NCBI RefSeq assembly: GCF_030283205.1
Contig: NZ_JASNWF010000013.1
Coordinates: 64,540-128,539 of the forward strand
Direction of reading: 5' to 3'
DNA: 64,000 nt
From: Actinomadura opuntiae
Lineage (GTDB): Bacteria > Actinomycetota > Actinomycetes > Streptosporangiales > Streptosporangiaceae
Made by a program: the position numbers and the translations under genes. The notes under the pieces are model-generated. The model did not search any database and was not told the DNA's origin. It saw only the letters and a program-made list of their open reading frames with translations. Shown in pieces: positions 41,459-50,347 of this stretch (positions are counted from its first letter, which is position 1; every line of letters starts with the position of its first letter).

Positions 41459-41600
41459 CCAGGAAGCTTCGCGAGACTCCGCACGAACCACCACGCCTCC
41501 CCCAGGACGCCCGGCACTCAGTCAGCCACCCAATACAGCAGTCAGGCCCGTTCCCGGCATAGGGAACGGGCCTGACCTGTGGTTTTGGGGTGTTGATCTG

Positions 41601-41673
41601 CTCCCGCGATTGGACTCGAACCAATAACCTGCCGGTTAACAGCCGGCTGCTCTGCCGATTGAGCTACGCGGGA
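41601..41673 (-). tRNA. tRNA-Asn (anticodon GTT)
   Basis: On the minus strand a 73-nt cloverleaf is clear: acceptor TCCCGCG/CGCGGGA with discriminator G, D-arm GCTC...GAGC, anticodon stem CCGGC/GCCGG around CTGTTAA (anticodon GTT) and T-arm ATTGG-TTCGAGT-CCAAT. CCA is not encoded. Confidence 0.95.
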
Positions 41674-41812
41674 TCGTGCGTCCGGTGGGGCCCTCGGCCC
41701 TGCCAGCGCGTCTAGGTTAGCGCATGTGCGGGGCTGTTCGCGCACGCGTCAGGGGTTGCGGCGGCGTTCTCGGGTATGGAGTGTGGACGATCGGCCCCAC
41801 AGGGAGTTGAAC

Positions 41813-42109
41813 ATGAAGTCGCGAACGATGTTCATGGCAGGCGCCGCGCTCGGTTACGTCCTCGGGACGAAGGCCGGACGGGAGCGGTACGAGCAGATCA
41901 AGCGTCTGTCGCGGCAGGTCTCGGAGAACCCGAACGTGCAGGAGGCCGCGGGCGTGCTGCGCGCCAAGGGCGGCGAGTTCGCCGGGGCGGCGCGCGGGAA
42001 GGCCGGCGAGATGGCCTCCACCGCGAAGGAGAAGGTGCCGCAGCAGATGCCCGGCCGGCACAAGGCCGAGGCGGACGCCGAGGACGAGCCGACGGTCTAC
42101 CCCGGCTAG
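41813..42109 (+). CDS. YtxH-like small membrane-associated protein
   Basis: A 98-residue protein starting MKSRTMFMAGAALGYVLGTKAGRERYEQI, the glycine-containing hydrophobic start and GxKxGRERY motif of YtxH/general-stress-type proteins. The rest is a charged helix (TAKEKVPQQMPG) and an acidic end. Such proteins often respond to stress in actinomycetes. AGGGAG lies 7 bases before the ATG. Its stop overlaps the convergent gene's stop. Confidence 0.8.
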   Translation: MKSRTMFMAGAALGYVLGTKAGRERYEQIKRLSRQVSENPNVQEAAGVLRAKGGEFAGAARGKAGEMASTAKEKVPQQMPGRHKAEADAEDEPTVYPG

Positions 42110-42600
42110 AGGCCCGTCTGGCGGCGCAGGTCCTCGAGGACCTGCTCGGCCTGGGCGCGCAGGCCCGGGTCGGCGGGGTCGAGGCCCGCGTCGAAGACGA
42201 ACGTCCAGCGCACGTCGCCGCCGGCTGCGGGGCGCCGGCCGGCGATGCGCACCCGTCCCCCGCCGGGCAGCCTGGCCTGGTGGGTGACGGCGATGGTGGC
42301 GGTGACGCGTTCCCGGACGGTCTCGGGGACCGAACCGGGGTCGGTGAGGCGGACGTGGTGCTCGGTGCCGCCGGAGGTCTCCGTCACGTGCAGCCAGCCG
42401 TCCTTCCAGGTGGCCTGGTCGACGCGCTCCCACGGGACGCGGGCGAAGCCGCCGGCTGGGGCCGGGACGTGCAGGGCGGTGGTGGTGGCGACCACGTGGG
42501 AGCCGCCGCGGGTGGGGGCGGAGGCGAGGACGCGTTCGCCGCGTTCGGTGGCGAGCGCGTCGCGGACCGCGGCGGGCAGGTTGCCCCGGAGTAGGCGCAT
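42106..42600 (-). CDS. PH-like unknown protein
   Basis: A 164-residue soluble protein. The first half (residues 20-75) has the alternating strands of small PH-like domains: GERVLASAPTRGGSHVVATT then FARVPWERVDQATWKDGWLHV. The second half has strands and a C-terminal helix with VLEDLRRQTGL. No function known to me. It follows the glycosidase gene by 17 bases on the same strand and is likely in its operon. Confidence 0.7.
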   Translation of the reverse strand: MRLLRGNLPAAVRDALATERGERVLASAPTRGGSHVVATTTALHVPAPAGGFARVPWERVDQATWKDGWLHVTETSGGTEHHVRLTDPGSVPETVRERVTATIAVTHQARLPGGGRVRIAGRRPAAGGDVRWTFVFDAGLDPADPGLRAQAEQVLEDLRRQTGL

Positions 42601-42617
42601 GCCCCAACGGTAGGCGA

Positions 42618-43937
42618 TCAGGCGGCCTGCGGGGCGCGGCGGGCGGCGAGCAGGTCCAGCACGAGGGCGGCGGACCAGGAGTAGTCGTGGCTGCCGCGCC
42701 CGGTGCCGTCGAAGGGGTCGAAGAACTCGCGGAACCCGGACTGCCGGACGAGCCGCATCGTGGAGCCGTACAGCAGGTCGGCGACGACGGGCAGGCCGTG
42801 CGCGAGGGCGCCGTACCAGATCAGCCAGTTGGTGCTGATCCAGGTGGGGCCGCGCCAGTAGCCGCCGCGGTCGAAGGCGGGGGCCTGGATGTCGCAGGTG
42901 GGGACGGGGTAGCCGGCGGCGCCGGCGAACCGGGCGGACAGCAGCAGGTCGACGAGGTTGCGGACGTGCGCGGCGGGCAGTTCGGGGTCCAGGAGCGGGC
43001 CGAAGGAGCCGGCGGTGATCACGGGCAGGAGCCGGTCGTCGCGCAGGTCGCGGGCGCGGAAGCAGCCGGTGTCGGCGTCCCAGAGGCGGTCGAGCATGGC
43101 GGCGTGGACGCGCTGCGCGGTCTCCACGTGCGGGGCGGGGTCGGCGCCGACGATCCGGGCGACCTCGGCGAGGGCGTGCGCGGACGCGAGGTAGGTGGCG
43201 TTGAACAGCGGGTCCTCGACCGCGAACGGGTGCGATTCGCGCAGGTAGGCGCGGTCGTAGCCGGACTCCCGGAGCAGGGCGACGAGCCGGACGTAGCGGT
43301 CGTAGTCCTCGCCGGTGGGCAGGGTGCGGGAGCGGTGGCCGGGCGCGTAGGCGGTGGGCGGGAGCGGGAGGGCGGCGAGGGGGCGGTCCCAGGCGGGGCT
43401 GTTGTCCAGGCCGGACTCCCAGGGGTGGCAGATCGCGGCGAGGCCGGCGGCGCCGAGGTCGCGGGCGGTGGCGAGATAGCGGTGCTGGGCGGCGAGCATC
43501 GGGTAGAGGCGGGCGAGGAAGCCGCGGCTGCCGTCGGTGTCGCGGGCGCAGGCGTGCAGGCGGAGGGCGACGAGGGCGTGGACGGGCGGCTGGGTGAGAC
43601 CGGAGGTCTGGACGCCGCGGGGGGCGGCGGGCTGCTCGGCGCTGCGCCACAGGTCGGGGCCGGGGAAGAACGCGTGCCGGGCGAGGGAGGCGTTGAAGAC
43701 GATGTGCGGGAGCATGCCGTCGGCCCACTGGCCGCGGAAGAGCGAGAGCAGTTCGGCCTCGGCGCGGGCGGGGCGGTGCCGGGCCAGGCCGAGGCTGATG
43801 AAGGCCGAGTCCCAGCTCCACTGGTGGGGGTAGAGGCCGGGGGACGCGGCGGTCGCGGTCCCGGTCCAGTTCGCGTCCAGCACGCGGGCCGCGGCCTTCC
43901 ACAGGGCGGTCTCGTCGCCGGTGAGACGGGAGCTCAT
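42618..43937 (-). CDS. MGH1-like glycoside hydrolase (GH63-type alpha/alpha barrel)
   Basis: A 439-residue cytosolic (alpha/alpha)6 barrel glycosidase. The segments YPHQWSWDSAFISLGLAR, CHPWESGLDNSPAWD and YWRGPTWISTNWLIW are strongly characteristic of the MGH1/GH63 fold, which includes mannosylglycerate and glucosylglycerate hydrolases and processing glucosidases. The acidic residues in WDSAF and WESGLDN match the catalytic neighbourhood of these enzymes. A role in turnover of a compatible-solute glycoside is plausible but not shown by context. Confidence 0.9.
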   Translation of the reverse strand: MSSRLTGDETALWKAAARVLDANWTGTATAASPGLYPHQWSWDSAFISLGLARHRPARAEAELLSLFRGQWADGMLPHIVFNASLARHAFFPGPDLWRSAEQPAAPRGVQTSGLTQPPVHALVALRLHACARDTDGSRGFLARLYPMLAAQHRYLATARDLGAAGLAAICHPWESGLDNSPAWDRPLAALPLPPTAYAPGHRSRTLPTGEDYDRYVRLVALLRESGYDRAYLRESHPFAVEDPLFNATYLASAHALAEVARIVGADPAPHVETAQRVHAAMLDRLWDADTGCFRARDLRDDRLLPVITAGSFGPLLDPELPAAHVRNLVDLLLSARFAGAAGYPVPTCDIQAPAFDRGGYWRGPTWISTNWLIWYGALAHGLPVVADLLYGSTMRLVRQSGFREFFDPFDGTGRGSHDYSWSAALVLDLLAARRAPQAA

Positions 43938-44050
43938 GCGCTCAGGGGTACTCCTCGCGTCCGGGGTGCGGGGGCCTAGTGTGATTGTGACCCGCGCCGG
44001 CGGCCCCGGCGACCCCTAGGGCGGCGTCGGTTGTCGACGGACGCGGCCGG

Positions 44051-44860
44051 TCAGCGGTGATTTTCCGCCGAGTGCAGCAGCCAGTTCGTGATCTCCTGGC
44101 CGGCGGCGATGCCGCGGGACGCGGTGACGGCGGTGGCGGGGGACGTCCAGCCCGCGTCGTGGAGCTCGCCGTGCGCGGGACGGATCGACCGGTGGGCGGC
44201 TTCGAGGAGTTCGACGTCCAGGAGCGAGTCGCCGGCGGCGAGCATCGTCGCGGCGCCGGTGCGGCGGGCGACCTCGGCCGCGGCGGCGGCCTTGGTCAGG
44301 CAGGCGGGCAGGCAGTAGACCTTGCGGCCCTGCAGGGACGTCCGCCAGCCGCGTTCGGCGCACCAGCCAGTGAGGTCGCCGACCCAGGCGGGCGGGAGCG
44401 CGGCGCGGTCCACGACCGTGTAGGCGAACAGGTCGGACGCGGTGCGCCGCTTCAGTACGAACTCGCCGCCGACCGCGACGAGATGGTCGCGGACCTCGGC
44501 GAGCGGCGCGCACCCGTCGGCGATACGGGCGCGGACGGCCGACGACCAGGCCGGGTCGTCCTCGCCGTCGACGAGGAGATGCCCGCCGTTCGCACAGATC
44601 GCGTATGCGGGCGTCTTCTCCAGCAGATGGATGCGGCGGTACTGCTCCGGCGTCCGCGTCGTCGTGGGGACGAACACGGTGGACGCGGCGAGGGTCTCCA
44701 GCGCCCGCGCGGCGGGCTCCGTCATATAGGAGAGCGGCGCGCCCTGGTAGAACTCCACGCAGACGAGGCGCGGCATGCTCTCGTCGGGGCCGTGCAGGGA
44801 AAAGGCGGCCTGCGAGTAGATGAGCGTACGGTCCAGGTCGGAGCACACCAGCACGGTCAC
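44051..44860 (-). CDS. HAD-family phosphatase of the Ter biosynthetic module
   Basis: A 269-residue Mg-dependent phosphatase. Motif I is SDLDRTLIYS with D8 and D10; the late motif AAGDSLLDVELL gives the metal-binding aspartates. The middle (FVPTTTRTPEQYRRI, CANGGH) is a Cof-type cap. In Ter systems such a HAD protein is encoded with the lyase and phosphoribosyltransferase and predicted to dephosphorylate the product. The GTG start overlaps the StiP stop (GTGA). Last gene of the operon. Confidence 0.9.
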   Translation of the reverse strand: MTVLVCSDLDRTLIYSQAAFSLHGPDESMPRLVCVEFYQGAPLSYMTEPAARALETLAASTVFVPTTTRTPEQYRRIHLLEKTPAYAICANGGHLLVDGEDDPAWSSAVRARIADGCAPLAEVRDHLVAVGGEFVLKRRTASDLFAYTVVDRAALPPAWVGDLTGWCAERGWRTSLQGRKVYCLPACLTKAAAAAEVARRTGAATMLAAGDSLLDVELLEAAHRSIRPAHGELHDAGWTSPATAVTASRGIAAGQEITNWLLHSAENHR

Positions 44861-45969
44861 TGGACCGTCCCCTTGCCGAACCGCGGATGGATGAGCCCCA
44901 TGCACGCATAGGGGAAGCGGTCCGGATCGACGTCCACGACGGGCACCCCGCGTTCCTCCGCCAGATGCCTGATATGCCGAAGTTCGGGGCCGACGTCGGT
45001 ACGCGCGAGGACCTTCCACGGGACGCGGCGCAGCAGCACACGGGTCGTCTCGCCGATGCCCGGTTTCACCAGGTTGAGATCGTCGATGCCCTGTTCCGCC
45101 GCCACATCGCGGACGGCCTCCCACCCCGACCAGTCGGGCGTGCGATCGGACTCCAGCAGGCCCGGGGCGTCCTTCGCGACGCGCTCGGCCACGTCCGCGA
45201 ACCGCGCGCAGACGGTGTCGAGGAACAGCGCCGACACGTCGTCGGCGGCCAGTTCGGCGTAGAACTTCGCGCCGTGGAAGTCGTCCGGGCCGATCAGCCG
45301 GTCGTTCAGGACCGTCCGGCTGACCAGGCCGGACACGGTCGAGTTCAGGCACGCCGACGGGATCAGGAAGTCCTCGCGCGTGCCGTACAGCGGCGCGCAG
45401 CGGCCGGGGTCGGCGAGAACGGCCAGGTCGTCGGGGAATCCGCTCCCCGCGAGCGCGGCGGTCAACTCGCGGGTGATGGCGCCCTTGCCCGTCCAGCCGT
45501 CCACGAACATCACCGTGGACGGGTCGTGCCGTCCGGCCAGGTACCGCAGCGCGACGGTGTCGATGCCGCGGTCCCGGACGATGCTGACCGCGTAGTGCGG
45601 CAGGTCGAGGCCGTGCGCGAACCGGGCCCAGCGGCGCACCAGGATCCCGACGGGCGTGCCCGCGCGCGCGAGCGACACCAGAACGGCGTCCGGGCCGCGC
45701 TCGGCCAGGATCTGCTCGGTGACGAGCCCCGTCGCGTAGGCGAGCCTTTCGGCGGACGCCTCCAGCGCCTCCTGGAACAGCCGCCGGTACTCCGGGCCCG
45801 GCTGGTACTCGATGGGCAGTGATTCGGCGTAGTGCGCGCGGCCCGTCTGCACCGCGGCCTCGCGCTCCTCCGCGGGCGCCTCGAGGCGGACGTCCGACAG
45901 GTCTTTCAGCAGCCACGTGACGTCCTCCGCCGGGTAGCTGCCGAAATCGGGCCCGTACAGCGGTCTCAC
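44857..45969 (-). CDS. StiP-family protein with PRTase-like and PELOTA RNA-binding-like domains
   Basis: A 370-residue protein annotated in relatives as cysteine protease StiP, a label with little support. I see a phosphoribosyltransferase-like core, AVLVSLARAGTPVGILVRRW followed by TVMFVDGWTGKGAITREL, where DGWTGKG is at the PRPP-loop position. The C-terminal part, NLVKPGIGETTRVLLRRVP and LIHPRFGKGT, corresponds to the PELOTA-type RNA-binding domain. In Ter operons these enzymes are thought to make a nucleoside-like product. GTGA overlaps link it to genes on both sides. Confidence 0.85.
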   Translation of the reverse strand: MRPLYGPDFGSYPAEDVTWLLKDLSDVRLEAPAEEREAAVQTGRAHYAESLPIEYQPGPEYRRLFQEALEASAERLAYATGLVTEQILAERGPDAVLVSLARAGTPVGILVRRWARFAHGLDLPHYAVSIVRDRGIDTVALRYLAGRHDPSTVMFVDGWTGKGAITRELTAALAGSGFPDDLAVLADPGRCAPLYGTREDFLIPSACLNSTVSGLVSRTVLNDRLIGPDDFHGAKFYAELAADDVSALFLDTVCARFADVAERVAKDAPGLLESDRTPDWSGWEAVRDVAAEQGIDDLNLVKPGIGETTRVLLRRVPWKVLARTDVGPELRHIRHLAEERGVPVVDVDPDRFPYACMGLIHPRFGKGTVQ

Positions 45970-47336
45970 TGGTCTCCCCTATAGGACGGGACCGTCACGA
46001 CCAGTACGGGCGCCAGCGAGCGCAGGCGCGCCAGCAACCCGTCGGCAAGCGCTTGGGTGTCGCCCACGTCGTCGACGACGAACACGATGCGGTCGAACGC
46101 CGGCCCATCCGACGCGGGCGCGACGTTGTAGGCGTACCGCTCCCCCGGGCCGTCCGCCGGGTCGTCGTGGGACGGGAACGCGAGCCGGGTGCGGATCGCG
46201 TACCCGGGGTCGTCCACGGCCAGGACGGGCGAGCGCGTGGTGGTGGAGTACCGGACGTCCGCGCCCGGCAGGGCGTCGGCGAGCGCCTCCCCCAGCCGCA
46301 ACGGCGCGTACATCAGTTCCTCGAACCCGAGCACGAGCACGCGGGACGGACCGTCTCCGAGTTCCGGCGCGATCGCGTCGGCCATGCGCGGCAGGTCCTT
46401 CTCCAGGGCGGCGCGATGCTCGGGCAGGAACCCGTGGCGGCCGCCGTCCGGCACCCCGCTCGGCCATTCCAGCGAAATCCGAGCGAGGGGAAACAGATCG
46501 GACGCCGGCGGCGGCGCAGCGTTCGCCGACAAGTCGGAGACGATCCGCTCCCCCACTTCCAGCACGTCACCGGGCAGCTCCACACGTCCTCCGGCGAGCG
46601 CCACGGCATCGATACGCGTCCCCAGCCGCAGGGCCAGTTCGTCCATGCGCGCGCGGTCGTTCTCATTGCGCAGATCCACCAGTGCCGCCAGCACGTAGTG
46701 CTTCCGGGGGCGGAGCTCATGCAGGGCGGAAATGGTGTTGAGGACGGTCTGCCCTGTGGAGAGCTCGTCGTCCACGAGCACGACCGGCACGTCCCGGTCG
46801 AGCGCTGCGGGATTCGACGGCAGCAGCAGATGGCTCGTGGCGTGGCTGTGCTCCTCCTCGAACCCGCCGTAAGCGGCGAAGCCCGGCACCGGACGGCGCG
46901 TGGAGTGCAGGTAGTAGGCGCCGCCCAGCGCGTCCGCCACCGAATGCCCTAGCGCGGTGGCGGTCTCCGCATAGCCGAACACCAGGGCGTCCACGGGCGG
47001 ACGCGGCTCCCGCATAGCGTCGCGCAAGGACGCGGCTGCACCGGGAGCCCCCGCCAATGCGTCCGCAAGCGAGCCGCTGGGAACGGACGGTGCCTCGTCC
47101 CGCAGGCGCGCGCGCACGAGCTCCCCCAGCAGCAGCCCCGACCCGTAGACGAGGCGCGGATCGGTGGGGACGTGCTTACCGAGCACGGCCGACACCAGCA
47201 GGTGGGCACGTCGCGGATTGCGCCGGACGGCGAGCCCGACCAGCGAGGCCAACCCGGCGCCGGCGGGACGCTCACCGTCCGCGAGCCGTACCCCGAGCCG
47301 CGACGCCACCCACTCCCCCGGCCACACGCCCGTCAT
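45966..47336 (-). CDS. Phosphoribosyltransferase of the Ter module (PRTase-TRSP)
   Basis: A 456-residue two-domain protein. The N-terminal PRTase (about 110-250) has VDALVFGYAETATALGHSVAD and the PRPP motif VVLVDDELSTGQTVLN at 185-200. The C-terminal TRSP-type domain (about 330-456) has SRVLVLGFEELMYAPL and RIVFVVDDVGDTQALADG. It would attach ribose-5-phosphate to an unknown base. The ATG overlaps the stop of the lyase gene (ATGA) and its stop overlaps the StiP start (GTGA), so the three are translationally coupled. Confidence 0.88.
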   Translation of the reverse strand: MTGVWPGEWVASRLGVRLADGERPAGAGLASLVGLAVRRNPRRAHLLVSAVLGKHVPTDPRLVYGSGLLLGELVRARLRDEAPSVPSGSLADALAGAPGAAASLRDAMREPRPPVDALVFGYAETATALGHSVADALGGAYYLHSTRRPVPGFAAYGGFEEEHSHATSHLLLPSNPAALDRDVPVVLVDDELSTGQTVLNTISALHELRPRKHYVLAALVDLRNENDRARMDELALRLGTRIDAVALAGGRVELPGDVLEVGERIVSDLSANAAPPPASDLFPLARISLEWPSGVPDGGRHGFLPEHRAALEKDLPRMADAIAPELGDGPSRVLVLGFEELMYAPLRLGEALADALPGADVRYSTTTRSPVLAVDDPGYAIRTRLAFPSHDDPADGPGERYAYNVAPASDGPAFDRIVFVVDDVGDTQALADGLLARLRSLAPVLVVTVPSYRGDQ

Positions 47337-48523
47337 CGGCTGCCCGCGGCTTCGAGCAGTTCGACGAACGTGACGTCCCGCGCCGCCACTCCGAACACCC
47401 GCGCACGCAGCATCAGCCGCTCCGCCCAGGCGCGGTGCGGTTTCGCCTCGTTCATCTTGTTCGCGTACGAGCTGGCCATGGCGCCGCCCCCGGCGAACCC
47501 GAGGATGTCGGCGGCGTCGCAGTACTCCTCGTGCGTCACGACCGACAGGGCGTGCACGGCCGCGACGTGCGTCGGGTGGATGACCGTCTTGCCGGTCAGG
47601 CCGTTCGCCTTGTCCAGATGGACCTCGCGGATCAGCCCGTCCAGGTCGGAGGTGATGAGCCGCTGCCGCAGCGGCGCGGCCCGCTGCGCCTCGAACGGCG
47701 ACTGGCGCAGCTGCGGCTTGAACATCCGCTCGCCCGCCGAGAAGTACTCCCAGACCGGTCCGGTCAGCACGAACCCGCTGCCGTCCGCGCGGCCGAGCAC
47801 GTTGACGATGTCGGTGATCGCCGCGGCGACCGGCCGGATGTCGTAGATCGTCAGGTCGGGCGGGCGGCGCAGCCCGTAGGCCGCCGACATGTCGGTCGCG
47901 CCGATCCGCACCGCGAGGACCAGCTCGCGGTGCTTGGCCAGCAGCCGCGCCACGTCGTGCAGCATCTCGGTGCGGGTCTCGCTGTGCACCGCGTCCGGGC
48001 TCTCGATCACCGGCATCGCCATCAGCCGCAGCCCCGTGCGGTCGGCGGTGTCCTCCAGCGCGTCGAGGAACGCTCCACCGGTCGCCGCGGTGAACTTCGG
48101 CAGCACGAACCCGCTGACCAGCCCGGCCGCGGGCCCCAGCCGGACGGCGATGTCGCCGATCTGCCGGGGCTCGCGGACCCGCACGAACAGCAGCGGCACG
48201 CCCCCGATCGAGCGCTCCCCGGCGCCGGAGTCGCCGGCGCCCCGCGCGTGCAGGTCCCGCAGCTGGGCGACCAGGTTGGCCTCCGCCGCGGGCACCTCGT
48301 CGTCGGCGATCGCGTCCTCCAGGCACACGACCATGCTCATGACGCCGCGCCGCGCCGCCTTCTCGATGTCGCCGGCGAGCGTGGGACGGGTGGCGGGGCA
48401 GTACAGCGTCGCGCCGAGCGCCACCGCCAGCACGTCCGGATCGTCGTGCCGGCCGAACGGGCGGGGGTGGCGGTGGAACAGGTGCTTGCGGTAGGCGGTG
48501 TCAATGTGGTCGAAATGCCGCAT
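47333..48523 (-). CDS. HpcH/HpaI aldolase/citrate-lyase-family protein of the Ter module
   Basis: A 396-residue TIM-barrel carbon-carbon lyase. Family residues are seen in SMVVCLEDAIADDEV, LLFVRVREP, GFVLPKF, LMAMPVIESPDAV and AVRIGATDMSAAYG, with the metal-binding glutamate and aspartate in the expected strands. In Ter-associated gene clusters this lyase is a constant member of the predicted pathway to a nucleoside-like metabolite. It begins 7 bases after the third TerD stop and overlaps the PRTase start by four bases. Confidence 0.9.
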   Translation of the reverse strand: MRHFDHIDTAYRKHLFHRHPRPFGRHDDPDVLAVALGATLYCPATRPTLAGDIEKAARRGVMSMVVCLEDAIADDEVPAAEANLVAQLRDLHARGAGDSGAGERSIGGVPLLFVRVREPRQIGDIAVRLGPAAGLVSGFVLPKFTAATGGAFLDALEDTADRTGLRLMAMPVIESPDAVHSETRTEMLHDVARLLAKHRELVLAVRIGATDMSAAYGLRRPPDLTIYDIRPVAAAITDIVNVLGRADGSGFVLTGPVWEYFSAGERMFKPQLRQSPFEAQRAAPLRQRLITSDLDGLIREVHLDKANGLTGKTVIHPTHVAAVHALSVVTHEEYCDAADILGFAGGGAMASSYANKMNEAKPHRAWAERLMLRARVFGVAARDVTFVELLEAAGSR

Positions 48524-48530
48524 GTTGCCG

Positions 48531-49109
48531 TCACAGATGGGCGGAGACCGCCGGCAGCAGGTGCTGGAACGTGCGGCCCGTGGCGGTCGCGCCGATCGCG
48601 GTCATCGACCAGCCCTGGCCGTCCCGCGACACCTTCGCCATGATCTGCGCGTTGTGCTGGCCCGCGCCGCTCAGGTCGTAGCGGGCGATCTCCTGGCCGG
48701 TCGTCTCGTCCACCAGCCGGCAGAACGCGTTCTCGATCTGCGAGAAGTCCTGCCCGGTGAAGGAGTTCACCGTGAACACCAGCTGCGTGACGTTCGCCGG
48801 GACGCTCTGCAGGTCGACGTTGATGACCTCGTCGTCGCCCTCGCCCGCGCCGGTCAGGTTGTCGCCGGTGTGCTGGACGGAGCCGTCCTTGCTGCGCAGC
48901 TGGCGGAACCACACCGAGTCGGCGAGGTTGCCGCTGCCGTCGAACAGCAGGCAGGACGCGTCCAGGTCGATGGACTGCGCCTTGCCCTTGCCGAACAGGC
49001 CCTTCTTGGCGACGGCGTCCCAGCCGAGGCCCATCCGGACCCGGGTGAGGGTGCCGCCGCCGGGCTTGGCCAGCGAGACCTTCTGCCCCTTCTGCAGCGA
49101 AATCGACAT
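48531..49109 (-). CDS. TerD-family stress protein (third copy, divergent)
   Basis: A 192-residue TerD domain that binds calcium in known cases. Motifs are MSISLQKGQKVSLAKPG, MGLGWDA, SIDLDASCLLFDGSG and HTGDNLTGAGEGDDEVI; the last supplies calcium ligands. It has an insertion (KKGLFGKGKAQ) not in the other two copies and a different C-terminal third, so it is an older paralogue (TerZ/TerE side). AAGGAGG precedes the ATG. It sits between the TerC and lyase genes. Confidence 0.92.
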   Translation of the reverse strand: MSISLQKGQKVSLAKPGGGTLTRVRMGLGWDAVAKKGLFGKGKAQSIDLDASCLLFDGSGNLADSVWFRQLRSKDGSVQHTGDNLTGAGEGDDEVINVDLQSVPANVTQLVFTVNSFTGQDFSQIENAFCRLVDETTGQEIARYDLSGAGQHNAQIMAKVSRDGQGWSMTAIGATATGRTFQHLLPAVSAHL

Positions 49110-49167
49110 CGTCGCCTCCTTCGGTGATGATGCTCGGTCGTCGCGGGATGCGGACGGGCGCGCCGGC

Positions 49168-50283
49168 CTAGACCTTGCCGGCGCGCAGCGGCTCGTCCTC
49201 GCCCGCCCCGGCGTCGGCGCCGCCCTCGGTCCGGTTCCGCACGACGGAACTGATGAACGCGGCGATGATCAGGCCCGCGCCGATCCCGCCGGTGAGCCAC
49301 TCGGGGACGTGCCGGCCGATGCTGACCAGCATGCACACCGCGAGCGCGCCGATCGCCCAGTGGGCGCCGTGCTCGAGGTAGACGTACTCGTGCAGGGTGC
49401 CCTTGCGGACCAGGAACACCGTCAGCGACCGGATGTACATCGCGCCGATGCCGAGGCCCAGCGCGATGATGATCGGGTCGGTGCTGATCGCGAACGCGCC
49501 GATGACGCCGTCGAAGCTGAACGAGGCGTCCAGCACCTCCAGGTACAGGAACAGGAAGAACCCGGCCTTCCCGGTGGCCAGGGCCAGCGAGCTCGGCCCG
49601 GACCGGGCCGGCGCCCGCTCCTCGGCGGTCTCCTCCCCGTCCTCGTCCTCGTCGTCCCCGGTCGCCTCGGAGAACAGCTCGCCCAGCCCGTTCACCAGGA
49701 TGTAGGTGACCATGCCCAGCACGCCGGCGATCATGACCTGGCCGGGGTCGTCGGCGAACAGCCCGGCGGTGAAGGCCAGCGCGCCGCCCGCGACGACCAC
49801 CGACAGCTGGTCGAGCTTGCCGATCCGCTGCAGCGGCGCCTCCAGCCACGGCAGCCACTTGTCGACCCGCTCCTCGAACACGAAGTCCAGGAACAGCATC
49901 AGAAGGAACATGCCGCCGAACGCCGCGATCATCGGGTACGCGTCGTTCATCAGGTGGTGGTAGCGGTCCGGGTCGTTCAGCGCCAGGTCGAAGGCGTCGT
50001 AGGGGTTCAGCTTGGCGGTGATGCCGACGATGAGCAGCGGGAAGACCAGCCGCATCCCGAACACCGCGATCGCGATGCCGACGGTGAGGAAGATCTTCTG
50101 CCAGAACGGGCTCATCCGGTCCAGCACCTTGGCGTTGACCACGGCGTTGTCGAACGACAGCGAGATTTCCAGCACTGCGAGGACGGCGACCAGGGCCAGC
50201 CCGGTCCCCCCGTCGTACAGGGCGGCGACCAGAAGGCCGAGGACGGTGATGCCGAAGGCCCAACCGAAGGTGCGAAGAATCAT
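49168..50283 (-). CDS. TerC-like integral membrane protein (DUF475)
   Basis: A 371-residue membrane protein with about nine helices, of the DUF475/TerC superfamily linked to metal handling during tellurite and manganese stress. The signature acidic helices read LEISLSFDNAVVNAKVL and later LDASFSFDGVIGAFA. A cytoplasmic acidic loop (DDEDEDGEETAEE, about residues 211-223) lies between the two halves. TerD and TerC proteins are reported to associate at the membrane. It is flanked on both sides by TerD genes in the same direction. Confidence 0.93.
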   Translation of the reverse strand: MILRTFGWAFGITVLGLLVAALYDGGTGLALVAVLAVLEISLSFDNAVVNAKVLDRMSPFWQKIFLTVGIAIAVFGMRLVFPLLIVGITAKLNPYDAFDLALNDPDRYHHLMNDAYPMIAAFGGMFLLMLFLDFVFEERVDKWLPWLEAPLQRIGKLDQLSVVVAGGALAFTAGLFADDPGQVMIAGVLGMVTYILVNGLGELFSEATGDDEDEDGEETAEERAPARSGPSSLALATGKAGFFLFLYLEVLDASFSFDGVIGAFAISTDPIIIALGLGIGAMYIRSLTVFLVRKGTLHEYVYLEHGAHWAIGALAVCMLVSIGRHVPEWLTGGIGAGLIIAAFISSVVRNRTEGGADAGAGEDEPLRAGKV

Positions 50284-50347
50284 GCGCGTATTTCTGTGAG
50301 GAAAAGGGCGGCCGGACGGACCGGCCGGCGGGCGGGGTGGCCGGCCG

